Source: Nephromyces sp. MM_2019
Taxonomy: Eukaryota; Apicomplexa; Aconoidasida; Nephromycida
DNA: 64,000 nucleotides
Assembly (NCBI GenBank): GCA_015657535.1
Contig: JADHZB010000608.1
Location: forward strand, 1 to 64,000
Reading direction: 5' to 3'
Shown: positions 22,312 through 35,350 of the stretch, piece after piece
Layout: every line of letters begins with the position of its first letter
How positions within the stretch are numbered: the stretch's first letter is position 1
Translations under genes and position numbers: made by a program
Notes under the pieces: model-generated
The model's input: only the letters and a program-made list of their open reading frames with translations
What the model was told of the DNA's origin: nothing
Databases searched by the model: none

Positions 22312-23968
22312 CGCTAGGTTCCATCATTTTTACTATGAGCTCCTAAACATACATCCCGTTTGATATTCATTTCACTTTAATCACTTGATTCCGGATCAAA
22401 ATATCTTTTGATTTGAAATTTCGTCTTAGCCACTTTGTTATTACCAACTTTCTTATTTAGTTAATTTACGAGTCTTGCTTATATCTATTTTTAAGAATAA
22501 ACACACAGTGAATGAAAAATCTTTTTATAAGTTTGTTCTGTACACAATGAATACCAAGCATGATTGTAATGAATACTTCGGAAAAATGAAAGATAGTCTT
22601 TATTTTACAAATAGGCTGTTACAGTGCAGCTAATAAAATGATCGATAAGCCTACATAATGAATGCTTGGAAGGAATTTTTTACTAATATATGAGTTTACA
22701 AATGCATAAAATTACTACTGAAATAGGTAAGGGGAAATATATACGTATATATGTCATATATAAAGTTATTCTTTTAAATGTGTGTGTAAATAATTTTCTA
22801 ATCTTACCTACTGGTTTATTTTTTCCCAAAATTACTTTGAATGATTCACACGTTTGTAAATTTTTTTTCAAAATGAATTTACAGCCAATTAGTTATAGCT
22901 TTTATTGGAAATTATTAATAAAATACTGTGACAAAGCTAATTCAAGCAATGTGAATATTAAATAGCTTAAAAATACAGCGAATATACAATGGTTTATATA
23001 TGTTTTGACCTTATGTTCTATAAATTTCTGTGTATAAATCCCAAGTCAATTAAATTTAAAAAACCAAATTTTTACTTCAAATATTTATTATATGCAATAA
23101 AGTGTTGTTTTAAAACAAGAATGTTATAAAGATTCTTGGATTGATTTTAACTTTTTAATTCAATTACATTTGATGAATTAAATCGAAAAAATATATCAAT
23201 ACAAGCTTAAAAATAAATTTTTGTATTTTCCAATCTTTAATTCATGTTACTTCTGTGGTACTTATTAATTGGATGATTAAGCATGTATATATGTAGCACG
23301 AGTATACATATATGAATAGTTATTCTATATTTTCAGCCCAAAATGATTAATTTAAGTGTAAATTAGCCTAATTTAACTTAAAAAGTTTAAGTAAATGATA
23401 ATCCTAAGATTTCTAGTATAATAGCTAGAATTTTTTCTAGAAAATGAGTTATTCTATTTTTGGGCCTTTTTTAATAACATAAACAATGGCTACATGTAAG
23501 GATTGTTTATCCATTCAAATTGTTGCTTTCATATATATATATATATATATATATGATGTAAAGGTGTACACAAAAATCAAATATATACTAAAAAGAGTAT
23601 ATATATGAACATTAGATGAAGCATACATACTTGGAATTACAACACAACTATTCACATAATCTATAAGTGTAAATACTAAATAAATTTAAAAAATATTATT
23701 TACAGTAGGATATAATATTGGGTTTTTTGAATTAAAGGATATTTTCAAGTATAGACCATCAAAGATGGTGTGCGTGGTTATGTTCTTGAAATTAAAATCA
23801 TTTTATAGAAATCAAAAATTTCTTTTTATCTCCACTCCCTAATTTCATAAAAATACAAAAATTATACACACAAGAGATTATATTCTTAGGAATTTTTCAG
23901 AGATTAATTATAAAAGTTATCTAGCAGCTTAATAGAATTTATGTATGGGTGGTGTCTGCCTGTAAGAC
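22312..23968. other. Intergenic, 1.65 kb
   Basis: AT-rich, includes a pure AT run at 23531-23554. Short frames around 22683-22965 exist on both strands and lack coding character. Nothing else seen. Confidence 0.55.
23531..23554. repeat. (AT)n microsatellite
   Basis: Twelve uninterrupted AT units. Confidence 0.95.
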
Positions 23969-26900
23969 TTAGGGAATTTTGATACAACTAAAATTCCCTT
24001 TATTTGTAATTGATTGATCAGGAGTGGAGATAGAGCTAGAGTTTCTAGTGAATGATAAGGAATGGTTTAAGTCTTTATCATATTGTGACTTTCCTTGGTG
24101 TAATGAGGTCATCTTACTAGATGGTGTAGTCTCAGTTTGAGCTTGATCAGAGTCATCTATAGTTTCAATATCTTGATCAAAAAAGTTTTTATCGAATTTA
24201 AAAGCTTGATCAAAAGTAGTTACGTCTTCATCTCTATCAGAAGAAATGAGAGAGCTCCTTTTATTCGTAAAATCATTTGAGTTATGGTCACCACTTTTGA
24301 CTTGTGAAGATGTGTCCGTTTGATAAATTGAGCCCTCAGATTTCACTATCGAGTATTCATCATTACTTATAGCAACGTTTGGAGAGAGTTCCTCGAGTTT
24401 TGCTTTGTATCTGAGTGCATCTTCTTTAGCACTGTCTGCGTTTGGGCCATTAAATTTGAAGGATTTAGAGTATGATATACCATCTTGGGTCCAATAAACT
24501 TCCCATGCACCCTCTTCATTACCTTTGGGGGGGAGGAACTTCATAATAGGTATTCTCTTATTGCCTCTAGTTTTAGCCAGGCCTTGGTTTTCCTTATCCA
24601 ATCGCAACTGTTCAGCCTTTTTTTTGGCTCCTTCAAAACCATGTTGATTGATGTGGAAATTGTGAACTTTGACTTTCTGAGCTTCCCTATCAGACCAACG
24701 GCAAATCCATGCCTTTTCGCGCTTGCTATAATGTACACCTTTGACGTTAGACATGGGGTGATCGGGGTCAGATGTTCGTTTCCATATCTTCGGTCCATCT
24801 TCTTGAAGCATCTTTATGTGCTCAGAGGTATCAAGAGCATTTGTGGAAGTTGTTGAAGTTGCCTTATGATTTTTACGCTTCTTATAAGGCCTTTTCACTT
24901 TGATAAGGTGAGCGGATTGGTTATCATGAACTTTATTGGCTTTAGAAATTAAATGAGAGTTTAAATCCTTGGGCTTTATTGTTTTCTTAGGTGTCTCATT
25001 AACCATCCCCGAGCATGGTTTGTATTTCATTTTGTAAGGGTGGTCCTTTTCTAGTATTTTACGGAGTATTGAGCTCTCTTGAATTGAAAGTTTTGGACCT
25101 GAACCCCAGTCTGTTGGTTCTTCACCACCCAACTCTTCCACTCTCCTTTTATAAATAATTGCGAGATTCTTAGCTTTTTCCCAGCCATACTTACTTATGT
25201 TAAAATACTTATTTCTGCGCACTTGTTTACTCTCTATCCAAAAAGTGACTCTCCAACAGTGCCTTGATCTTTCGTAAGCTATACCATGTTCATTTCCATC
25301 ATAATATTGGGTTAAGAGATGTTGTTCGGAATCCTCTAGTTTCTGCCCGGCAAGCTGTCTAGCTTTTTCATATCCAAAAATCTGAGCGGAAATTCTTTCA
25401 AGTGTGGTAGATTGGGGAGATAAAGGGATTAATACACACCAACTCTTTGTTTCATGTTCCCAATATATTTCACGCTGATTGTCAACTCGATCTTGAAAAA
25501 TATTCTTAATGTCATGTTGCTTGGTGGATGATATAGTATTATTCTTCTTTGAATCCGTGCGTAGATCAGATTGTGCAATGGATGATGCCTATATTTAATA
25601 TACAAAAAGAATTTGAATTGTATGTGCAATTATTTAGAAGGTTACATAAACTATATCACAAGAATCTTTTATGAATCGATATAATTCCATCTGTGGTATT
25701 GTAGTACAGTGAAAGTATTGTTAAAAATAGAATTGTAATAAAATTACCTGTGTTGTAGCTTCTTTTGTGGGTTTCCTTGGTCTACCTCTACCACGATGTA
25801 TTGTAGTAGGTCGTTTATTTACTTTATTGTGATGTTTTTCATAGTTTGTGTTAGATTTATTTGCATTCATAGATTGTACCATTGCCTCTATTTTACTGTG
25901 GTAGAAATTCTCAGCTAATTGCTTAGCACATTCAAAACCATATTGTGAGACAGAGAATGATCTCTGTAAACAACGACCATTCACAACCCAAGCAGCAATC
26001 CATCTGCCCATCTCCATGAAGGATAGTGTGTAGTCTGTTTTGTCAAGGAATACTCCCCCATTAACAGTGTTTTGAGCAGATTGTATTGTAGTTGAATTGC
26101 TCGTGGTTTGTTCACTAGGATGATGGGTGTTATATGTTTCATTTTTAGTACCCATTGGCCTTTCTTGTTCTATTATCCCTGTAGGTTTCCATTTCTTTGG
26201 CTTCTTCTGTGAAGGATCAGCCCTTGTATACTTTCGTTTTATATGGACTTGTCCTTTTGGCTCGGTTTTCCTACCAAGGGAGTTTTTTGATATTCCTTCA
26301 CGATTTTTAGTGTTCGGATCGATGTTGTTATTTTTCTGGTGTTGTTCAAATTCAGGTGTTTGAACCTTTGCCTCACCGACTACACCTTGTCGGTTGTATT
26401 CACGTGGAGCCATTTTCCTGTTGAGCAAGTTTATGGCCATTTCTCTTGCCTTCTCATTGCCAAATTGGGCACACGAAAAGCGCTTCTTGAGATTCTTACT
26501 ACCCTGTTTAGTTGTCCAAGAACACTCCCAATATAATTTCTTACCCTCATTGACTAATGTAACTCTATAATTGGGTGATTGTGCACTTGCATTTTCACTT
26601 GTATTTACATGGTTAATTTCAGTTGTGATGCTTTTCTGAGGTTTAGAGTGCGAATTAAGTAACTTGGCATTCTTTGGTGCTCCATTCTTATTGGTTGGTG
26701 AATCCGATTGCTTTATATTCTTCTCGTGGGTAGGTGAGGTTTTGCCAATCGAGTTTGTTGGTGACTGTTGTTTGCTATCATTATCGGGTTCACCTTGGGA
26801 GTCGAGTGTTGAAAAAGAAGCCAAAATATCAAGGAGTCCCTGTGCAGCATTGCGGGTGGATTGAATTAATTGATTGTCAGTAATTGCATTTAAATCTGAA

Positions 26901-27154
26901 CTGATTTCAGTGAAGAGATTCTTGTGTGGTGTACTATCAAATCCAGAGAGATGTGCTACGTTGTTGCGTTCACTCTGTGCAACCTCATCCTGGGATGTAT
27001 GTTCATCATCGACTGAGTTCTGATTAGTTTGAATGAGATATTGTCTGTCTTGTTCTTCTCTGTTCTGCTTCTTAGCAAATTTTGCTCCTTTAATTTCAAG
27101 CCGTTTACCAAGGTGGTCTAATCTTTTCAGGACTCTGACCAAAGTTTTATCCAT
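23969..27154 (-). CDS. ApiAP2-type protein with six AP2 repeats
   Basis: Two exons, 27154-25748 and 25588-23969, joined in phase 0 (ACACAG|GTAATT; TTAAATATAG|GCATCA), give 1008 residues. Six segments of about 50 residues share the AP2/ERF pattern, a three-strand sheet with a Trp followed by an amphipathic helix containing (Y/F)G(F/Y/W)E.AK. They lie at about 196-247, 373-425, 509-553, 570-620, 752-800 and 817-870. The clearest is the fifth: GVHYSKREKAWICRW, then HGFEGAKKKAEQLRLD. Linkers are long, polar and basic (KRPYKKRKNHK near 700; RGRGRPRKP near the end of exon 1, an AT-hook-like GRGRP core). In Apicomplexa such proteins are nuclear DNA-binding regulators of stage-specific transcription. 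The sixth repeat is the most degenerate (QDGISYSKSFKFNG, then DSAKEDALRYKAKLEEL). Confidence 0.95.
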
Positions 27155-28339
27155 AAGGACTTTATCCCAGAAAAGTCTAAGGAATATAGTATGAAATGTG
27201 TGGGTTATATGGTGTATTTGTATGCATAATGAGTTAAGGTGTCGGGTTATAAGTGTTTGAGTATTAACAAGTTTTGTATGCTTTTATTAGGATGATTTAT
27301 ATTTAGATCTAAAACTTAAGTTATTGTGTACATGTGAGAGGGAATAGAAAAGATATATGAGATAATCCATTTGTTCATGTTATTAAATCGTATATAAAGA
27401 TGCTACGTTAGATGGTGCATTTAAAAAAATTGCTGAACTGTAATTAGAAATAATTTATAAAGTGGTGATTGAGATATTAGCTTGCTATAATCATCCCACC
27501 CAATGATTTAATTTGATAGTCTCATACAATTTATAAATTGAACTCACCTATTAATATAAATTTAAACATAAGATAGCCATTGAAAGTGACTCTTGCTTAT
27601 AAAGGGATAAGTAGAAGATATTTTATAGCCTTGTAAAATTAGTGATTTGAGATGTGTAAGATTATTTGCTTTATATATCACTATTTATATATCATAAATT
27701 CATCTAAATCATAGTGTATATATAGAGATATCAAATTAATAGTTTAAAAATTTATATAGTGTGTTATTAATCAATAACATATGCTATAATAGAGTCAACA
27801 CACGCTTTAAAATATAAAAACTTGATAATTTTTTAAGCTTAAATAGTTCCAAAGGTGGTTTATCATTTATGTGTGGATGTTATGTTTATCTAAATTGATA
27901 AGAGCAAAATTGAATACTTATAGCATTTTGTACACACACAGTGCTATATATACATTTACACCCAAAACACATGCCCTATATCTAGACATCCAGGATATAA
28001 AAAATGTTTATATACACATAAAAAACATGTTCCATCACTCCCTTGAACTTACATTGCTTGAGTTTCCAACTTTTAAATTGTCCAATGAATTGCTGTAATT
28101 GTTTTAAAATCACAGCAATTCAAACATTCGAATCAGGGTGATTCAATATATGTGTGTAAAGCCTAACTAGAGACCACTACACACTATTATAGATGATGGC
28201 ATAAAAAATATTCATATACATCACACACATTAAGAATTGTAGGCAAAATTTAGTAATTTAAACAATTTTTCGAATTTAAGTTCTTACAGGGCTAACACCT
28301 TTTATTATTACTTATCTATGCCATGAGCCAATTTAATTA

Positions 28340-28720
28340 CCTATTTATGATATGTGTGTGTGTTTATGTGAAGTAAGAGTATATGTGGTGTGCGTGAGAA
28401 TGTGATGTGTGTCCTATTTGTATGTATATAATGTGTGTGTGTATATAGTGTTGGTGTATATACAGTGTGTGTGTCTTTATGATGTTTGTTTATGGTTTTT
28501 TGTGATGTTTATTTGTTGATGTGTATATGAGGTGTGTATTTGAGAGTAAAAGTGTAGCAAAATAGTTGTATACGTATAAATGTGTGAGTGTTATAAGTGA
28601 GTAAAGTATGTGTGGTGTTTGGGTGGCTAATATGTGTATATGTATGTGTGGTGATTGTTGGTGGATGTATTTTGTGTAATACAACACACACATCCATATA
28701 TATATATATCTATGTGTTGT
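28340..28720. repeat. TG-rich microsatellite tract
   Basis: Interrupted (TG)n with TATA and GTTTG interruptions, e.g. pure runs near 28354 and 28433. Confidence 0.8.
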
Positions 28721-29430
28721 TGTGTGCTTGAAAGTGTGGATAAATGAGTAAAGGCTTACTAGGTATGTAATTTATAATTTATATAAGAGATAAGGTGTGA
28801 ATTTTTGATGATCATGTTAGAAAAAAAATGTGCAAATCAAACAAACTGATCTATATACAACAAAGTTTTTTTAAGAGTATAAATGAGGTAAAAGGGTGTG
28901 TAAAAAATAAACTTTATAAATTGTTGGGAGGTGAATATGAGAAAATCAGAAATTATACAAAAAACATGCAATTTGAGGGGGAGAATTATATGTGTGTGTG
29001 CTTGTATGTATATGTAAAAGTTTGTGTACATGTGTATGTTTGACTTGTAAATGTTTGGCGACTAAAATTTAGTTATATTTTCATATAAAATTCCCTATTA
29101 TCAAGATTTCATTTTAGTTTTTATTTTATTTTTGTCAACCTAATTTATTTCAAATCATTTTATCTATTTTAGCATGCACACCTGATATAGGGGGCACTAT
29201 ACACACATACACACACAAAATTATGAGCATACTAATACACACAAATAGCTTATATAGATATTATATTAAGGTATGTGTGTGTGTGTTTTTATTATATGTA
29301 TATATATTAATTATGTTTTTTATTTATAATTGAAAAAATTAAATTTATTTAATTATATCAAAACTATATAAGATAAAAGATAACACATCTACATAATTTA
29401 TTCAGACACTACTACTACATAAATCTATAT

Positions 29431-29524
29431 ACACATAATTTTTTCTCATATAGCACATCCAACACGCACACACGCATACACATAATTTTTTCTCATATAG
29501 CACATCCAACACGCACACACGCAC
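29431..29524. repeat. 47-bp tandem duplication
   Basis: The unit beginning ACACATAATTTTTTCTCATA at 29431 is repeated without change from 29478, covering a T-rich stretch and a CACGCACACACGCA end. Confidence 0.9.
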
Positions 29525-30993
29525 GCAAATAAATCTACACAAACTTGTACAGTTACCAAAGGCTACCTAAAACGCTCGTCTCAGATAAATACATTACTTT
29601 GTTTTTTATTTTTTATAATTCGTTTGATGTGGATGGTGACTATGTGATAGGGTGTGTTGATTTCTCGTAGTATGTTTCAGATGTTATATATGTGTGTGAT
29701 GTGTTTGTGTTGTGTGTGTGTTGTGAGTGAACTATATGTACATAAGGTACCTTTATAGGTGTGGACGTGTTGATGTGTAAGTATGTTGGTGTGGAGGTGA
29801 TGTGTGGGTATATATGCTCTTGTGTTTGTATTTGTGTATGCTACTTCCACAAAAACTAAAAGTATTTGTATTAATTAAATTAAGTTGCTAAATTATATAA
29901 AAATTACTAAGTAAAAATAATAGAAAATAAAAGTAAATGTTAAAGATTTGCAATTTTATGTCTTTCTACATCTTGAATGATATGCTTTACAAAGTATTTC
30001 GAAACAATTCAATTGCAAAAGTTTTACAAAAGCATCACTTTTTATTTTAATATACAATAACCAAAAAATACATTTAGGTACCCAATTCTTTATATTCTAA
30101 TACATATGTTGAATATCTATGTGTGAGTATACAAAGCGAGTATGTATGCATCTCTTAATAGGATTCTGGCTACACATATTTTAGATACATTTATTTATCT
30201 TGGTGTGTTTTATGTTTTACGCAAGTTTTATGAGGTTTAATTAAGCAAAATTAAGTTTAAGTGTGTTATAACGGTTTTAACACCCTGATAAGTAGGTGTT
30301 ATAATTTACTCGAAATTTGAAATCTCTTGTTTATATTTTAATTGTAAAAAGTGTGTAAACACAATTAGCAAATGCTTGAGTGAAATTTATCCTTGTAAAT
30401 CAACAAATCAAAAACTGTCTTAATTATTGCTTTGTAAATTAAAAATAGTTTGAAATCGTTTGTTTGGATAAATTAAGAAAATAATTAGATATAAGTGCTA
30501 GTCAAACTAGATTTGCATTTGAAAAGCATCAAATTTTGTGAAATAAATTTTATCAAATTGATTAATTTTCAAGTCACTAGAAAATCTCACATAGAACGGA
30601 TTGTAAATTATTTTTAAAACGTTATACTTAATCCTTAAAAAACTTAAAAGTGTGAAAACATTAGACATTTGAAACGTATAGCTTATTTAGTTACTTTCCA
30701 ACTTTATATATAACAAAACATCACACACGAACGTACACAGAATTATTCTTCACCAACAAAATATAAACACCGAGACACTCTCACACAGTAGACATTTCCT
30801 AAATCATCCTAGGCCAATCTGGCACGCACCTAGCATGCTATATGCGGACACAATCATTTGCTTACACAATTACACGAACATTTACCCAAGAATTACAATG
30901 ATGGTTAATTAAAATTATAGATTTCATGTAGTTATTAAAAATCTTCAGCCTCGGGCCTAACTTGTCTAAAGATTTCTATTTAATTCCCAAAAA

Positions 30994-33900
30994 ATGGCTA
31001 ACCGAATTAAGAATACTTTCTGCAATTGTTACAATGAACTAAAGCAATCTTACTATTCCACACCTCGAAAGAACCTCATCTCATACCTCATTGCACACAA
31101 AAACAATCATAAAGATGGAGAACATCATTTACCACAGCCATGTATACGAACAATCTCAGAAAATCAGAGGAAAATTAATGGATATCTTAAAAATTACCAT
31201 CTAGTGAGTATGCATACACCACAAAAAGATATGCCCATCGCATTTAGTGGACGCATACACAATTCAAATTACCTCGAATCACATATAAGAACATCTACAT
31301 ACCTAAACCCAACAACCCAGGGTAGCATGGGAGGCTACTGTACATACTCCAGCCACAAAAATGCTTTAGCCAACACCATCCTGAGGCACAATTATCAACA
31401 ATCCTCTCAAGACTACTTAAATTACAAACTATTGGTAGCAGCATGTGCAGGACTTTTTTTTACAGCCTACGAGATTGATAATTTAACCAATACACCTCTG
31501 ACCCAAATAGGTCTTCCCCTACAAAGACTCTATGACTTCTTTATTAGATTTACAAAAACTTCCTTAGCTTATATGGAAATTGTAAGAATATATCAATCTT
31601 CATTGAATTCGAACCTACACACCATCAAGTGTGAACAAATCCCGAAATTCAATTCTTCATACGATGAGCCTACAAAACCCAAGTCATTTACTGGGAAGCT
31701 CAACAACATATCCATATCGGCGGATCAAGCTGCCTCAAATTCTCCGATTGAAGATAGGTTTCAGATCACTTTTGAGAGAATAAATAATAAAGAAGTTATC
31801 ATAGCCTCTGTTATTGATGGCCACAGTGGATTTATTGCTGGTTAGATTCTTTATACAAGAGAAATAATAATTTTGTGTGCATGCATATTTTATGCACATT
31901 ACGAGTGTATTGAGAATTTATGTATGTCTTTATACACTGTAGCTTTGGAATCGTATGAATTTTATGTTGTTTATTTTGAAGAGAATTTCATAAATGTACT
32001 TTCATTTGAGGTTCAAATACTTGATTGTGCATTTCACTGTATAATTTGTAATTATCCACTTTTAATTATCTCAGCGGAATTTATTTGTAAAAACATTGCT
32101 CAATATGTTATAAAAGCATATAAGGATAGCTACTTCAAGTTCTCAGAGGGTTTAATTCATTATTTTAACGAATTGGTAATATGATTTATGCATAGAGGCT
32201 TTTATGCCTTTTGTGTGTACCTATTTACAGGCTAAGAGAACTGATGTATATGCATTTAAAGGCATATCATGTGTGTGGGCTTGTTTGATATAGATGTAAA
32301 TCAGCGTGCTATATATTTTATGAATTGCACGATTAAATGAAATTATATTCGAATTTCTCATTTCGAAATTTTAACACTCATAGGATAAAGCACTTGAAAA
32401 ATTCTTAGTAGAAACAACATCAAATCCCTCCAAGGTTATATTTTAAACTCTTTGTAATTGATACATTCACACACTATTACCTCTTCAATCTTTAAATTAA
32501 TTTATTCCTTTATTTTTGTATATAAATAATTACGTTATGGTCTGTGATTTTTTTTTTTAAATATTGTGTATTATTAACAACTGAGCTATCATTTTGTGTG
32601 TGTGTAACACAAGCTTACAACTTATGATTATACATACCTAAATGCGAGGTGTTTATGTAGAATATCTGCGAGCAATATTCGCATTATTTGTCAATATAAA
32701 ATGCTTATGTGTTGAATAAAATGTTTTGTGCTTGTAAATCTACATTGTGATTACATTCAAGGTAACATATGACTACAACATTTTTTCATAGGGTGGAGCT
32801 TGTGCTATTACTGTGACTATCGATGATGAATTCATAACTGTGGCCAACACAGGCGATTGTATGGCAGTACTGAGCACACAAAACAAAGTTGTAAAAATGA
32901 ATCCAGTTCACAAGTACTCACCTAAATTTCTTACCATTTAAATTTATTAAATCCTAAGCAAAAAGGCTGTATTTCATACGTATACTAATTGATGGAATGT
33001 GTATATACTGTCCACACAATTGACATATTGTTTGCAATGGAGATTAAAGTTTAGACCATATTCCTTTATATCAAATAAAACAGTGCAAATGACCCAATAG
33101 AAAGAAAAAAAGTACTAGAATCGCATCCAAATGAAGAAGATGCAGTATGTTATTATATGTAACATAAAGATTTCCTAGTTCGATAATAAAATATTATAAA
33201 TATCAACTATTCAATAAAGCTGTTATACAAATCTAGTTTTAATTACTCTATAAACAGAATGGCTTGAATGTTTGACTACTTATATGATGTATATGTGCAC
33301 TCATACTATCTTAATGTAAAATTTTAACATTTTGGAAAGAAAAAATTAATATTACCATAAAAAAAATCAGACTACTTAAATACTATTTTATAAATTTTGT
33401 TTCTTGGAATTATATTATGACTGAAATTTATTTGTACTCTATTTTACTTACTAAATATAGCATTCTAATCATAAACACAATCTAAATCATCAGCAAAGCA
33501 TTCTGGTTAAATTTATTTTTTTATATTGGATAAAATTTTCTTCAAAGTATACACATATATACTTTTATTCACTACTTTAATAACCTTAAACACAGCACAC
33601 ATCTAATTGCACCATTGCACACCAAACAGGTTTACTGCAAACATTCATGGGCAGGTAAAAAGGCTCCTACCTCAGCATATGAGAAAACTCTTAGTGCCAT
33701 AGGGATGGGCCAAACAGAGGTATTTTACTCAGGTTGTTATGTGAAAAATGCACTAAACCCAACACGTTCATTTGGTGATTTCTTTTTAAAAGATGAGAAA
33801 TATGCTTACAATAAGAAAAATGAAAGGTATGTAAGAAGTGCTTCACATGAAAACTTCTCATTTTATTATTTTCTTATATTCTCTAGATATAGAGTTTCCA

Positions 33901-34818
33901 AACCATTTTCATTCCCCTACATTACAGCTGAACCAGAGGTATGAATTTAATATCTTACACATTACAAGTGACATTGAAATGAATCTCTTTTTTATCTCAC
34001 TAAAGTACAAGTTGAATATGATAAATCAACCTTTACTATACACCCACACATTTCTCAAAATAACTTCAAAATTTCAGATTACAACATTTAATCGTTCCAG
34101 AGAAGATGAATTCATAATCATTGCCTGTGATGGAGTATGGGATTTCTTTAGTGCTGAAGAGGTGGCCAAATTGGTTAGGGAGGAAATTAAAGTTTCAACT
34201 CAAGCTGCTACTGAAAGGTGATAAATTAAACCTCTCAAAATGTTAGCTATAGAAAATCAACTTTACTTTATCAATTGTTAATATTACAAAGTTTACCTAT
34301 TATTTTAAACTTACATAAGCTGTAACACTTTCCTAATATCAAGCCCAAACTTATAGACCTTCACAAACAGATTTACTAAACACCATCACCAATTACCTAT
34401 GCATACTCGTACACCTTTTTGAATAACAAAATCTTTAGAAATCCACAAGAGTGTTTTAAAATGATCAATCTACATTCAATATCATTCTAAATTATTTTTT
34501 ATATAATATAGGAGATGATTTACACATATTTCTACTAGACTTACTATGAGTAGCATTTTCTAAATAATTGTTTAATTAGAAGGCTTTCAAATATTCATGT
34601 TTAATCTATACTAATAGGGTAATAAGTGAAGTTTATAACAGAGCATGCCAGGAATCAGGTTGGGTATATATATCTGATTTTTTTATTAAACAGAAATGCT
34701 TTTATATTTTATTCCTTTAGGTCTTACACTTGAGAAATTATCATCACATCCACGCAAACGAAGATACATTGATGACCTTACCGTAATAGTGATTGACTTA
34801 TCAAACAAAGAATTTTAA
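30994..34818 (+). CDS. PP2C/PPM protein phosphatase, pyruvate-dehydrogenase-phosphatase-like
   Basis: Ten exons (30994-31840, 32075-32175, 32384-32434, 32792-32913, 33084-33144, 33630-33826, 33887-33938, 34078-34217, 34618-34658, 34721-34818) total 1710 nt, 569 residues, all phases closing. The PPM motifs are in order: SPIEDR (251-255), DGHSGF (275-280, metal-binding Asp), ANTGDCMAV, NPTRSFGD, FIIIACDGVWDFF (metal-binding Asp) and the final RYIDDLTVIVIDL. SADQAASNSPIEDR resembles the N-terminal motif of the mitochondrial pyruvate dehydrogenase phosphatase (PDP) subgroup. Manganese or magnesium phosphoserine/threonine hydrolysis is expected. The first 240 residues are an unrelated basic, Asn/His/Ser-rich extension with a likely membrane helix (YKLLVAACAGLFFTAYEI, about 144-161), so it may be a membrane-anchored or mitochondrial enzyme. 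Donors at exons 1, 3 and 9 begin GTT. Confidence 0.95.
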
Positions 34819-34975
34819 ATTAATATGACTAGTTAGAAAAAATTATTTAAAGAATAAATGAAAAGTTTCAACAACTAAAATTTGCTTAAAAGAATTGTAC
34901 CAACAAGTTAACCCGAGTGCCTCTTAAATATTTTTATTAAGAAAAGTAGATTAAAACAAAGCTAGCTAGAAACAA

Positions 34976-35350
34976 TTATAAAAATACTTCATACTGACTT
35001 CTACGGTCAAGCCTATTACTCAGTTTCACCCTCCTAGGGATGAAAGATAGTTTTTCAGATTTAAAAATATTTTTAAACTCAAGATTCCTCCAAAACAAAA
35101 AGAAAGGCATCATTGCAGCCATGGGTGCTGCTGGTATACCACCTACAGTTGCGGCTGCTGGTATACCACCTACAGTTGCGGCTGCTGGAACTGTTGCAGC
35201 TGCAGGTATGGTTGCTGCGGGAACAGCTGCTGGAGCTACAGTTGCGGCTGGAACCGCAGCTGCAGTACTTGGCCCTAACCCACAGCATGTGCCCCCGGCG
35301 GCAGCTCCTCCAGTCAAAGCACTTGCCAAAATAGCCATTGTATGAGGCAT
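34976..35350 (-). CDS. Ala-rich small protein, strand uncertain
   Basis: Minus-strand frame of 124 codons, ATG at 35350. Its N-terminus is hydrophobic (MPHTMAILASALTGG), followed by about 70 residues of Ala with Val, Pro, Gly and Thr, then a basic aromatic end (PFFLFWRNLEFKN, then RRVKLSNRLDRRSQYEVFL). The opposite strand (35040-35345) also has an open Ala-rich frame of 101 codons, because the GCN/NGC-rich repeat reads as Ala in both directions. I prefer the minus strand because its non-repetitive end looks like protein. The segment is far more GC-rich than anything around it. Function unknown; it could also be a non-coding island. Confidence 0.4.
   Translation of the reverse strand: MPHTMAILASALTGGAAAGGTCCGLGPSTAAAVPAATVAPAAVPAATIPAAATVPAAATVGGIPAAATVGGIPAAPMAAMMPFFLFWRNLEFKNIFKSEKLSFIPRRVKLSNRLDRRSQYEVFL
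35133..35186. repeat. 27-bp exact tandem duplication in the Ala-rich frame
   Basis: Unit GGTATACCACCTACAGTTGC (then GGCTGCT) at 35133-35159 and again at 35160-35186. It encodes nine residues per copy in either strand frame. Confidence 0.95.

Larger units (their letters stand above)
27155..30993. other. Divergent intergenic region with TG/CA microsatellite blocks
   Basis: 3.8 kb between two divergent genes. It is AT-rich at both ends. TG-rich sequence fills about 28340-28720 and 29640-29850 on the plus strand; CA-rich patches lie at 29195-29220 and 29430-29530. The small frames here are repeat-derived (Thr/His/Ile/Val/Cys/Tyr) and not called. It would hold both promoters of the flanking genes. 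Confidence 0.55.

Noticed and set aside
22683..22965. Overlapping hydrophobic frames on both strands
   Set aside because: AT-rich, low-information sequence; no splice partners and no family resemblance.
26127..26864. Plus-strand frames of 65-78 codons with apparent hydrophobic stretches
   Set aside because: They lie antisense to the AP2 gene, whose repeats are clearly recognisable on the minus strand.
28490..29043. Thr/His/Ile-rich frames and Cys/Val-rich frames
   Set aside because: Products of TG/CA microsatellites; no coding character outside the repeat.
31873..32184. 103-codon plus-strand frame starting at 31873
   Set aside because: Mostly intron of the PP2C gene; only its end (32075-32175) is a real exon, entered by splicing.
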